A stretch of DNA of 7,332 nt from Thermofilum sp. (lineage in GTDB: Archaea > Thermoproteota > Thermoprotei > Thermofilales > Thermofilaceae): contig JAJHRM010000124.1 in assembly GCA_020832965.1 (NCBI GenBank), positions 1 to 7,332 of the forward strand, written 5' to 3'. Below, one piece after another: positions 1 through 5,790 of the stretch (its first letter is position 1; every line of letters begins with the position of its first letter). Made by a program: the position numbers and the translations under genes. The notes below the pieces were generated by a model. It saw only the letters and a list, made by a program, of their open reading frames with translations, was not told the DNA's origin and did not search any database.

Positions 1-2
1 AC

Positions 3-176
3 GCATGGAGAGGAAAGCAAGGGAGCGCGTGCGAGGATTTAGAGGCGATGTACTTTGAATGCACGCACCGCGATGCCGAGGGTCGCGTGGAGAAGTACAA
101 GAGAGTAGCAGTGAGAACGGGATTCCACACGCTTGTGGTAGAAGCACCAGAGTACACAAATGCTCATCAGCCGTGA
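3..176 (+). CDS. 3' end of an unrecognised protein gene (5' end outside window)
   Basis: An open frame enters from the left edge, in phase at position 3, and ends at TGA 174-176, giving about 57 residues. Codons are purine-rich in first position and use AGA, GAG and AAG as in the neighbouring genes, so the frame looks coding rather than accidental. The tail includes YFECTHRDAEGRVEKYKRVA followed by a hydrophobic HTLVVEAPEY stretch. An internal ATG at 48 could instead start a 42-residue protein, but the frame stays open upstream of it and no promoter is visible there. I do not recognise the family. The next gene starts 84 bp downstream behind its own TATA box, so the two are probably not one operon. 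Confidence 0.5.
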   Translation, partial: AWRGKQGSACEDLEAMYFECTHRDAEGRVEKYKRVAVRTGFHTLVVEAPEYTNAHQP

Positions 177-208
177 GGATCTATAGAAGAGCTGTCTTCG
201 TGATAAAC

Positions 209-216
209 ATATATCT
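209..216 (+). promoter_or_regulatory. TATA box for the winged-helix gene
   Basis: CATATATC lies in the 84-bp gap after the first gene. Its centre near 212 predicts transcription from about 236-240, leaving a leader of roughly 23 nt before the TTG at 261. The assignment rests only on sequence resemblance and spacing. Confidence 0.4.
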
Positions 217-260
217 AGCTTCAGGAACCTGCTCTTACTTGTGGAACGGGGATATCTGCC

Positions 261-548
261 TTGAGCGGGAGGAGGGCTTGGAATGATTTAGTCTTGGAAG
301 CCATGAAGAATCTAGGTGCCGATGTCAAGCCTGCCACGCTGAAGGACATCTACAATGCTGTCGAGAGGCTTGCCCCCTCCATGTGCGACACCAGCAACAT
401 GTACGTGCTCACCTACAAAGGCAGGATAGTGGGAGAGCCGAGGTGGAGGAGGAACGTTAGGGACGCCCTCCTAAAGCTTAGGAGAAGGGGTTTAGTGGCA
501 AGTAAGGGTAGAGGTTCGTGGATGCTTGTCAAAGCCCCCTCCGCTTAG
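261..548 (+). CDS. small winged-helix (Mrr N-terminal-like) DNA-binding protein
   Basis: This 95-residue protein has the pattern of a winged-helix domain resembling the N-terminal domain of Mrr-type and other restriction proteins. A first helix runs from about 8 to 18 (DLVLEAMKNLG), a second from 26 to 36 (TLKDIYNAVERL), a recognition helix from 59 to 77 (EPRWRRNVRDALLKLRRRG) and a wing from 78 to 90 (LVASKGRGSWMLV). No catalytic domain follows, so it is a stand-alone DNA-binding protein or a remnant of a larger one. Start is taken at TTG 261; no in-frame ATG occurs before residue 15, which would cut helix 1. Its last 20 bp overlap the 3' end of the convergent glycosylase gene. A role as regulator or specificity partner of the restriction island is inferred from position only. 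Confidence 0.7.
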   Translation: MSGRRAWNDLVLEAMKNLGADVKPATLKDIYNAVERLAPSMCDTSNMYVLTYKGRIVGEPRWRRNVRDALLKLRRRGLVASKGRGSWMLVKAPSA

Positions 549-1209
549 CGGGCCAAGCACATAAATCTGAGAGGGGGCATGCGGTGCACTTAGGATCTTT
601 AGCTGTACACACCTTCCTGGCGAAGTCCAGCACCCCGAAGTTGAACTTTTTTGCCTCTTCAGAGTCTGAGGGGATCAGGGTCTCGGCGAAGCGCCAAAGA
701 GCTCTATCGGTGTGAGGCCTACTTTTAGAAGACTTGAATCCAAAAAGCCTCTCAACGACTCTAATCATGTTCCTGTCTAGGAGGGGCTGTGGCTGGTTGC
801 AGGCCACTAGGAGAACTTCTGAGGCTATGTAGTCTCCAACCCCGGGAAGCTCTTTAAGACCCTTCTTATCGCACGGCACCTGACCCTTGAAGCGCCTAAT
901 GAGCTCCCGCGCCAGCTCGATAAGGTGCTTTGAGCGCTGGTGCTCGATCCCCAGAGGCCTGATCAGCCCCTTAACCCCCTCCTCGCTCGACTTTAAAAGA
1001 GCCTCGGGGCTTGGATACCTCCTCAGGAACTCACTGTAGACCCTCACCACCTGGGCAGTCGTGGTCTTCCTGAGCAGGAAAGACGCCACGAGCACCTCCC
1101 AGCCGCTCCTGGCGCTCCTCCAAGGCAGATGTTTATCTCCGTAGAGCTCATACCACTCGATGATCCTCCTCTGAACCTCCTTCACCTTAGCGGGCTCAAC
1201 AGCCTGCAC
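529..1209 (-). CDS. HhH-GPD thymine/uracil-DNA glycosylase (Mig/MutY-related), 4Fe-4S
   Basis: The 226-residue protein belongs to the endonuclease III/MutY superfamily and is closest in pattern to the T:G mismatch glycosylases Mig.MthI and Pa-MIG. It has the LPWR signature at 28-31, the LLRKTTTAQVV segment at 45-55, the helix-hairpin-helix LPGVGDYIAS at 121-130, and the catalytic aspartate D145 in LLDRNMIRV. Y127, just after GVGD, matches the tyrosine known in Mig.MthI to matter for thymine removal. The C-terminus has C201-X6-C208-X2-C211-X5-C217, the 4Fe-4S loop. No MutT-like C-terminal domain of MutY is present. It would excise T (or U) opposite G and so start repair of deaminated 5-methylcytosine, which fits the nearby cytosine-5 methyltransferase. 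Start is GTG 1209 with a TATA-like box about 29 bp upstream, so the mRNA is likely leaderless or nearly so. Confidence 0.92.
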   Translation of the reverse strand: MQAVEPAKVKEVQRRIIEWYELYGDKHLPWRSARSGWEVLVASFLLRKTTTAQVVRVYSEFLRRYPSPEALLKSSEEGVKGLIRPLGIEHQRSKHLIELARELIRRFKGQVPCDKKGLKELPGVGDYIASEVLLVACNQPQPLLDRNMIRVVERLFGFKSSKSRPHTDRALWRFAETLIPSDSEEAKKFNFGVLDFARKVCTAKDPKCTACPLSDLCAWPAKRRGL

Positions 1210-1232
1210 GCTCCAGCCCCCAAACGAGAAGC

Positions 1233-1244
1233 GCCTTAAAAGGC
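1233..1244 (-). promoter_or_regulatory. TATA-like box for the glycosylase gene, within an interrupted palindrome
   Basis: GCCTTAAAAGGC has inverted arms GCCTT/AAGGC around AA. Read on the minus strand, CCTTTTAAGG is an archaeal TATA-like box centred about 29 bp before the GTG at 1209. It directly abuts the box of the divergent endonuclease promoter, so the symmetric site could also be a shared operator. Confidence 0.45.
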
Positions 1245-1251
1245 TTTATTA
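1244..1251 (+). promoter_or_regulatory. TATA box for the endonuclease gene (leaderless start)
   Basis: CTTTATTA is centred about 25 bp before the GTG at 1272. This is the spacing expected if transcription begins at or within a base or two of the start codon, so the transcript should be leaderless. No Shine-Dalgarno sequence precedes the GTG. Confidence 0.5.
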
Positions 1252-1271
1252 CACGCCCAGATAATATCTTA

Positions 1272-2306
1272 GTGCGTGCGGTGTCCGCGTTGGGCACGAG
1301 GATTAAGACCTGCACCAGCAGGGTTTCCTCGGCTATAAGGCAAGGCGAGCTTCCAGGCGCCTTCAGGGGCTTTGAGGAGGATCTCTGCGAGGGCGCTGTG
1401 CGGGGGCTCGACGTGGATCAGCTTGGTGGATTAGACAGGTGGATCGAGTGGTTGAGCTGGAGCTCCGCAGCGCTTGACGAGGATGACTACTTGAAGGCGG
1501 CTCTTCACGCCCTCCGCCTCGCCCCTAGGGTTGCCGCAACGGATTATGGTACAGCCAGGCAGAGAGACCTTGGACAGCTGTGGGCAGACACGATAAGGGG
1601 CTTCCTCGGCGAGATAGCGTTCGCCAAGTGGTTGCGCGAAAAGTACGGCTTGGCAGTCGAGCTGGACTACAGGCGCGGCTCACTTGAGGAGTTCCTCCCA
1701 TCAGACGTAAAGAGCGTAAATGGGAGACTGCCGAGGCTCAAAGTGAGCATTAAAACAACGAAGCTTAACGGCATCTGGCTAGATATACCTGGCGCGCAGA
1801 TAGAGCACAGCGACGTATTTGTTCTTGTCAGAGTGGGTGTAGCTCGAGAGCACCTCATAACCTTCCTCAAGAAGATAAGCGTGATCAGGGACAAGCTCAT
1901 GCAGATCGCGCGGGAGCGCGGGCTCTTAAGTGAGGAAGAGCTCAGCGAAATATGGGACTCGATCCCAGAGTTCTCACCCCTGCCCGCATATGTAACGGGC
2001 TTCCTCGACAAGGCGGAGATAGCAGAGCACGTCAAGAACAGATACTGCATCATCGAGGCAGACGGCGAAGTGAAAGTGAAAAGAGCGGTGATAAACAAAT
2101 ACATGGGCTACTGGCACCCCGACGAAGACGCCTACGCGAAAAACCTAAGAGAGTACCTCAAGCGGAAAGGCAAGAGCATAGAAGACGGCATGAAAATAGA
2201 GTTCGAGGGCATAGGAGAATTCTCAAGAACTCTCCACTTTATTGCGAGCTCGGGTCTACTAAAGAAGAAGAGAGAGGACTGGGAGAGCATCGTGAAAAAA
2301 CTTTAG
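1272..2306 (+). CDS. probable type II restriction endonuclease, PD-(D/E)xK-like
   Basis: This 344-residue protein is encoded beside a cytosine-5 methyltransferase and reads as a PD-(D/E)xK nuclease. A helix with GFLGEIAFAKWL (111-122) supplies E114; a strand with LPSDVKS gives D145; the next strand, LKVSIKTTK (157-164), places K161 after S159. A conserved-looking DIPGAQIEHSDVFVLV strand follows (171-186). S-I-K in place of (D/E)xK recalls Cfr10I, Bse634I and NgoMIV, where the acidic residue is supplied further downstream; E178 or E114 could play that part here. The basic C-terminus (about 265-344) may help bind DNA. It starts at GTG 1272 with a well-placed TATA box, is divergent from the glycosylase gene, and ends 6 bp from the convergent membrane-protein gene. 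Fold and context support a nuclease; the recognition site is unknown. Confidence 0.75.
   Translation: MRAVSALGTRIKTCTSRVSSAIRQGELPGAFRGFEEDLCEGAVRGLDVDQLGGLDRWIEWLSWSSAALDEDDYLKAALHALRLAPRVAATDYGTARQRDLGQLWADTIRGFLGEIAFAKWLREKYGLAVELDYRRGSLEEFLPSDVKSVNGRLPRLKVSIKTTKLNGIWLDIPGAQIEHSDVFVLVRVGVAREHLITFLKKISVIRDKLMQIARERGLLSEEELSEIWDSIPEFSPLPAYVTGFLDKAEIAEHVKNRYCIIEADGEVKVKRAVINKYMGYWHPDEDAYAKNLREYLKRKGKSIEDGMKIEFEGIGEFSRTLHFIASSGLLKKKREDWESIVKKL
2295..2300 (-). terminator. possible oligo-T terminator of the methyltransferase operon
   Basis: On the minus strand a run of six T lies 12-18 nt past the stop of the membrane-protein gene (2313). Archaeal RNA polymerase commonly terminates at such runs without a hairpin. 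The run sits inside the last codons of the convergent endonuclease gene. Confidence 0.3.
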
Positions 2307-2312
2307 GCCTCC

Positions 2313-3131
2313 TTAAGCATTTCTACCATCATCCAATTCTAGTAAGGTTGCCCTTGCTCTAAGCGTGCGCTTGTAATGTTGCCAGCACAACCGTGCATCA
2401 CTCAGCATGTTCGGGATTTTCGCGAGCGTGCCAGGGATATACTCCTTGGGGAAGATTTTATATCCAAATCCAACTCCGCCATGATGTTTAAAAACCACAA
2501 GAACCACATGCTCATCGCATTCTGGAAAATAGAATGCCCGTGCAGGAGGGCCACGGCACAGCTCAACAAGTAATACTGCACGAGGATTGCCATGCGAGTC
2601 GAACATGAGAGGTTTGAGCTCTTTGAGCTCTACTTGAAACATCCCCGAGGCTTCAGGTAGCAGGGACAGCTCGTAGTAGCTACCGCCTGCATGGATCGCA
2701 CAATATTTGAGGTACCTGATGACGTGCTTCGCTAGTAACGACTTCGCTTGCAGAATGGGGGCAAGCCGGCTGTACTTTTCCAGCGGTAGTACATAGACTG
2801 GCACATTCACGCCGTATACGCTTTCCCTGCCGGCATTTCTAATGTGCAGTAGCAAGGTGTCGCCTCTTACCTCTAGGCCGGCGATTTCAAGCCTCGGACC
2901 GCGGCTCCTTGCCTCGAGCCACCACTGCCTATAAGCTAGCTCGAGCTGAAGCCACATAACCACAAACAGCATAAAATCAAATACTTTTTGAACGACGACG
3001 GCGTACAGGAATAGTGCAGACAGTACAGCTAAAGACGCTATTGTGGCGCAATATTCGCTGAGGAACATTCTAGCCAGCCACCGTATTGAGGCTTCCTGAC
3101 ATTGTCCTCTGCTCTCGCCATCACGCCTCAA
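2313..3131 (-). CDS. two-TM membrane protein with beta-rich soluble domain, coupled to the methyltransferase gene
   Basis: The frame encodes 272 residues of unknown function. Two adjacent hydrophobic segments are visible, about 28-47 (ATIASLAVLSALFLYAVVV region) and 50-66 (VFDFMLFVVMWLQLELA). A soluble part follows in which 80-115 (LEIAGLEVRGDTLLLHIRNA and onward) alternates like a small Ig-like or CARDB-type beta-sandwich; this fold is an impression, not a match. No nuclease, ATPase or protease motif is seen. The TTG start at 3131 lies inside the last codons of the methyltransferase gene (11-bp overlap), with GGAGGT 11 nt upstream; an alternative start is ATG 3068 (residue 22), which still keeps both TM segments. 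Overlap implies co-translation with the methyltransferase, yet membrane proteins are not usual parts of type II systems. It could be a defence accessory or a passenger. Confidence 0.72.
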   Translation of the reverse strand: MRRDGESRGQCQEASIRWLARMFLSEYCATIASLAVLSALFLYAVVVQKVFDFMLFVVMWLQLELAYRQWWLEARSRGPRLEIAGLEVRGDTLLLHIRNAGRESVYGVNVPVYVLPLEKYSRLAPILQAKSLLAKHVIRYLKYCAIHAGGSYYELSLLPEASGMFQVELKELKPLMFDSHGNPRAVLLVELCRGPPARAFYFPECDEHVVLVVFKHHGGVGFGYKIFPKEYIPGTLAKIPNMLSDARLCWQHYKRTLRARATLLELDDGRNA

Positions 3132-4533
3132 GGCTCATCAGAACCTCCGCCAGCGCCTGCGCTAACCTCTTAGCGGCCAGCGGGGGTACGGCCTCTCCTA
3201 CCTGCGCCCTTATCTGGGTCTTCGAGCCCGAGAATAGGAACGTGTCGGGGAATGTCTGGAGCCTGGCCCGCTCTCTAAGGGTGAGCGTCGCCCGGTCTCG
3301 GTCGTAGTGGTATCCGTGCGTGCCACCACCTCCGTAGGCTACTATCGTGTAGGAGGGCTTCAGCGGGTGAAGCCTGCGGTAGACGAGGCTTATCCCCTTC
3401 CCCTCGACCTCCCACCTGGTTCCGCGGACGAACTCGTGGTTCTCGTCGGGGGGTATCCTCCTCACCCGCTCAACGACTATCGGATCCTCTTCTGGATGCG
3501 CGTTCGTGCCGTCAGGCGGGCTGATGCTTGAGACGGGGATTCCGTAGTAGCCGAGCTCTCTAAGCACCTTTTCGTGTTGCTGAAGCGCCTCTTCAAGCTC
3601 CTCTCTGCCAGCAACCTTCACGTTGTTCGCGGCGAGGTAGTCCTCGACTATGTCGAAGGTGAGCTTGTCCCAGACCTCGCGCTTCCACTCCCGTGCCCTC
3701 TCTGTACCTACTTCAAGCCAGATGCCATCCCACTTCTTCATAACCTCCCTGTAGACCTCGCCGAGCTCGTCCAATCTGCGTCCCTCAAACGCCTCGATCG
3801 CTGTGAGGGGGTACTTGGGGAAGAGCCCGGCGGACTCTTTAAGCTTCTTAGTAAACGCTGATCTAATCCTCCAGAGCTCATTCAGCCCGCCGACGAGGTC
3901 TCTCCTGATGCCGACTACTATCAGCCGCTCCCTCCTCTGGGGGATCCCGAAGTGCGAAAAGTCAAGCACCTCGGAGAAGATTATGTGGTAGCCCTCTACA
4001 GACCCCGCAGGCGTCTCGCCCCCTATTACTTTCTTGACCTCGTCCCACCTAATGTTCAGGTTGGAGAGGTCTTCAAGTATGACTTTGTACGCCAGCCCCC
4101 TGTTGGCGCTCACAAGCCCCGGCACATTCTCGAAGAGGAAGGCCTTGGGCTGGAGTGTGGCGAGAGCCCTGACGAAGTGGGCATACAGCCTCCCGCGCCT
4201 AACCTCTATGCCCCTCCTGTCCCACTCGGGGCCTCTAACGATTGAGAAGTCCTGGCAGGGAGGTCCTCCGGCAACTACATCTACCTCTACACCCCTTATA
4301 GGGGTGAAGTCCACGCGCTCAACATCGCACTCCAGCGCGACGTCTGGATGGGCCTCGACCCTTCTATCACCCTTGCAGGTCGCCAGCTTCAGCCCGAAGT
4401 TCCGCGAGTAGGTCTGCATGGCCGGCGCGAGGATGTCGTTGGCGAAGACCACCTCATAGAGCCCGGTCTGCACGAAGCCCAGATCGAGTCCCCCGGCCCC
4501 GGAGAAGAGGGAGACAACCGCGAACTTCCTCAT
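3121..4533 (-). CDS. DNA (cytosine-5) methyltransferase of a type II restriction-modification system
   Basis: The 470-residue protein transfers a methyl group from S-adenosylmethionine to C5 of cytosine in a specific DNA site. All main motifs appear in the usual order: motif I SLFSGAGGLDLGF (8-20), motif IV AGGPPCQDFS (88-97) with catalytic C93, motif VI ENVPG (135-139), motif VIII QRRERLIVVG (199-208), motif IX around RARLQTFPDTF (422-432) and motif X GEAVPP (446-451, where GNAVPP is commoner). The target-recognition region between VIII and IX is long, roughly 215-385, and determines a site I cannot read. The ATG at 4533 overlaps the TGA of the preceding regulator gene (ATGA), so the start is secure and translation is probably coupled; the 3' end overlaps the membrane-protein gene. 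The motif set is complete and appears active. Confidence 0.97.
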   Translation of the reverse strand: MRKFAVVSLFSGAGGLDLGFVQTGLYEVVFANDILAPAMQTYSRNFGLKLATCKGDRRVEAHPDVALECDVERVDFTPIRGVEVDVVAGGPPCQDFSIVRGPEWDRRGIEVRRGRLYAHFVRALATLQPKAFLFENVPGLVSANRGLAYKVILEDLSNLNIRWDEVKKVIGGETPAGSVEGYHIIFSEVLDFSHFGIPQRRERLIVVGIRRDLVGGLNELWRIRSAFTKKLKESAGLFPKYPLTAIEAFEGRRLDELGEVYREVMKKWDGIWLEVGTERAREWKREVWDKLTFDIVEDYLAANNVKVAGREELEEALQQHEKVLRELGYYGIPVSSISPPDGTNAHPEEDPIVVERVRRIPPDENHEFVRGTRWEVEGKGISLVYRRLHPLKPSYTIVAYGGGGTHGYHYDRDRATLTLRERARLQTFPDTFLFSGSKTQIRAQVGEAVPPLAAKRLAQALAEVLMSLEA

Positions 4534-4760
4534 CTCTGGGCACCGCCCTCAGCGCTGAAAGACCTCTTGATGTTTTCCGATATTACAGACTTCTCGGAAA
4601 GCCAGGCGAGCACTATGTTTCTCACGATCTCGGCATCATCGTTGCCCATTACCCCCCTGAATCGCTCTATGAGACTCCACTGCTCTTCTGTGAACGTGAC
4701 CTGAACCCTCTTAACTCTGCTTCTCTCTTTACTGCGTTTCAAAGCACACACCCTAAACAC
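4530..4760 (-). CDS. ribbon-helix-helix (CopG/MetJ-type) regulator
   Basis: The 76-residue protein shows a ribbon-helix-helix fold: strand KRVQVTFT (17-24), helix A EEQWSLIERFRGVM (25-38), a GND turn, and helix B AEIVRNIVLAWLSEKS (43-58). Such dimers insert the beta strands into the DNA major groove. Basic residues before the strand (KRSKERSRVK) would contact the backbone. The gene overlaps the methyltransferase start by four bases (ATGA), so the protein most likely controls its own operon, as controller proteins do in many restriction systems; this is inference. The start is uncertain: GTG 4760 is the longest, but the TATA box at 4779-4784 puts transcription at about 4755-4757, which would favour GTG 4751 or TTG 4742 (the latter giving MKRSKERSRVKRVQ). 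Confidence 0.85.
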   Translation of the reverse strand: MFRVCALKRSKERSRVKRVQVTFTEEQWSLIERFRGVMGNDDAEIVRNIVLAWLSEKSVISENIKRSFSAEGGAQR

Positions 4761-4778
4761 ATATAAGACACAGAGGTC

Positions 4779-4784
4779 TATAAA
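4779..4784 (-). promoter_or_regulatory. TATA box of the regulator-methyltransferase-membrane protein operon
   Basis: Read on the minus strand, TTTATA lies within AAGCTTTATAGACC, about 21-40 bp before the candidate start codons of the ribbon-helix-helix gene. A second weaker candidate, CTTATATG at 4760-4767, touches the GTG at 4760 and would fit only the TTG 4742 start. Confidence 0.45.
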
Positions 4785-4871
4785 GCTTAGAGGTGCAGGG
4801 ATCTGTTACCCAGCAGTGCAGTCGGTTTTCTACGTCTAAAAGGGCGAGGTCCTTCCCACCCTCTGGGCTCT

Positions 4872-4881
4872 GCGCTAGCGC
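4872..4881. repeat. perfect 10-bp palindrome GCGCTAGCGC between two minus-strand genes
   Basis: The palindrome lies in the 134-bp gap between the stop of the small helical protein (4895) and the promoter of the regulator operon. It could be an operator for the ribbon-helix-helix protein, though it is about 90 bp upstream of the TATA box, or simply a chance palindrome. Confidence 0.35.
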
Positions 4882-4894
4882 TTGCACCGTCTTC

Positions 4895-5143
4895 TCAGCG
4901 TTCCTGGTTTTCCAGGCATGTCGTCAGCGCTCGCTCGAGCTCTTTCATCTCGCTCTCCACGATCTCCTGCATCCGCTTGAGTCGCTCGTAGTGCTCTCGG
5001 AGGTACTTCTGCGGGTTGACTTTTAGGTACTCCTCCGTGGCCAGCTTATCCACCTCGATATGGTGCAGGAGCATCCTCGCCCGTCGCCACTTCTCCCTTA
5101 TCTCCTCACACCTACCCGACACGCACGTCTCCCCGTAGATCAT
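4895..5143 (-). CDS. small helical, coiled-coil-like protein of unknown function
   Basis: The 82-residue protein is highly charged and predicted mostly helical: 12-32 (CEEIREKWRRARMLLHHIEV) and 46-75 (KYLREHYERLKRMQEIVESE and onward), with hydrophobic residues spaced as in a coiled coil. Codon use is strongly coding, with G or C in most third positions and GAG/AAG/CTC common. C7, C12 and C76 are too scattered for a clear metal site. Start is ATG 5143; a weak TTTAA box lies about 19 bp upstream and no Shine-Dalgarno site is seen. It lies upstream of, and on the same strand as, the regulator-methyltransferase operon but is separated by 134 bp with a new TATA box, so it is probably a separate transcript. 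No family is recognised. Confidence 0.75.
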   Translation of the reverse strand: MIYGETCVSGRCEEIREKWRRARMLLHHIEVDKLATEEYLKVNPQKYLREHYERLKRMQEIVESEMKELERALTTCLENQER

Positions 5144-5415
5144 CCAACCACTAGGGGGTTAAAGAGACCTCTAGAGTCCCTCACCGGGGGTGCACCCATA
5201 GCCTGCCCTCAAGCTTCGAAGACGTTCCTGATATGCTTTTTGTTGGGTACCGCGTTAAACTTCACCAACACGCGGAAGGGTACATACCTTTTTTGGCACT
5301 ACCTTCCGTGCACTAGTAGTCTCCTTCGGCCACATGGTGCCGTTTTCTCCGCCGAGTCGTAGCATACTAGGTACTTAATGTCTACCGGTCCCGCTAAGTA
5401 TATTTTTCAAGGCTT

Positions 5416-5474
5416 CACCGTATGGCTACCACGGTTCTGGGTGGTCAGCAACCCCGACCACGATAGCCATGGTG
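5416..5474. repeat. 59-bp interrupted hairpin (two nested helices)
   Basis: Outer arms CACC-gt-ATGGCTA (5416-5428) and TAGCCATGGTG (5464-5474) pair over 11 bp with a 2-nt bulge. Inside, GTGGTC (5441-5446) pairs with GACCAC (5456-5461) around a 9-nt loop. An alternative short hairpin, ACCGT/ACGGT, lies in the left part. It may be an RNA structure or an element end. Confidence 0.5.
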
Positions 5475-5511
5475 TTTATTACTGTTCCGCTTGTTGCCAG
5501 TGGCTTTCTGA

Positions 5512-5527
5512 CCCCCAAACTTGGGGG
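5512..5527. repeat. 16-bp palindrome, arms CCCCCAA/TTGGGGG
   Basis: CCCCCAAACTTGGGGG has perfect 7-bp arms around AC. It ends 41 bp before a plus-strand ATG at 5569 and overlaps the putative decayed minus-strand gene. Function unknown. Confidence 0.6.
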
Positions 5528-5731
5528 ATAAACGTTCACAATATTTAATTGATCCTCGGACTTGCGGCATGGCTAAACCATGCTACATGCCCGGCACTTA
5601 TGTCACCACCTCGCGTTTTCAAACACCACATGACTACATAATCACTATGCAGTATATACTGACCGGCCATAGTGACTCCCCGCGACAATTCACCGTGGTA
5701 AGTCGCTGTGTAGAGCACTCTCAAACAATTA

Positions 5732-5750
5732 AACGCCTAATCGAGGCGTT
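5732..5750. repeat. hairpin with 7-bp arms AACGCCT/AGGCGTT
   Basis: The arms are perfect around the 5-nt loop AATCG. The hairpin lies about 30 bp before the hairpin cluster that starts at 5781. Confidence 0.55.
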
Positions 5751-5790
5751 AGGTAAGCGTTCGAGGAGGGGGTCAATCTAGCACTGTAAA

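Larger units (their letters stand above)
5209..5569 (-). pseudogene. possible decayed protein gene (two reading frames, internal stops)
   Basis: Minus-strand translation gives two protein-like stretches in neighbouring frames. Frame B (5569 to about 5390) includes LNIVNVYPPSLGVRKPLATS and MAIVVGVADHPEPW, a TAG at 5428-5426, then PYGEALKNILSG. Frame C (5406 to 5209) includes GPVDIKYLVCYDSAEKTAPC, a TAG at 5301-5299, then KRYVPFRVLVKFNAV and NKKHIRNVFEA before TGA 5211-5209. About 60 per cent of frame C codons begin with a purine, and their usage resembles the neighbouring real genes. The simplest reading is an old gene broken by a frameshift near 5390-5406 and by stops. I do not recognise the family, and the hairpins overlapping it could mean that the similarity to coding sequence is accidental. 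Confidence 0.3.

Noticed and set aside
529..1209. Calling the glycosylase MutY (A:G) or endonuclease III.
   Set aside because: The MutY C-terminal MutT-like domain is absent, and endonuclease III's catalytic Lys in the HhH is replaced by Tyr127. The pattern fits Mig-type thymine glycosylases next to a cytosine-5 methyltransferase.
3046..3123. ATG overlapping the methyltransferase stop (TGATG) as the start of the next gene.
   Set aside because: That frame ends after about 26 codons. The long open frame of the membrane protein starts instead at TTG 3131 or ATG 3068.
5209..5569. TAG decoded as pyrrolysine to give an intact gene.
   Set aside because: A frameshift is also needed and no good start codon exists, so decay explains it more simply.
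5569..5781. Plus-strand frame of 70 codons from ATG 5569 (beginning MAKPCYMPGTYV), with an AT-rich box about 23 bp upstream.
   Set aside because: Codon use (CGT, CGC, CGA, CAA) is unlike the neighbouring genes, only about half the codons begin with a purine, and the opposite strand is at least as coding-like. It is probably chance or a shadow of a decayed gene.
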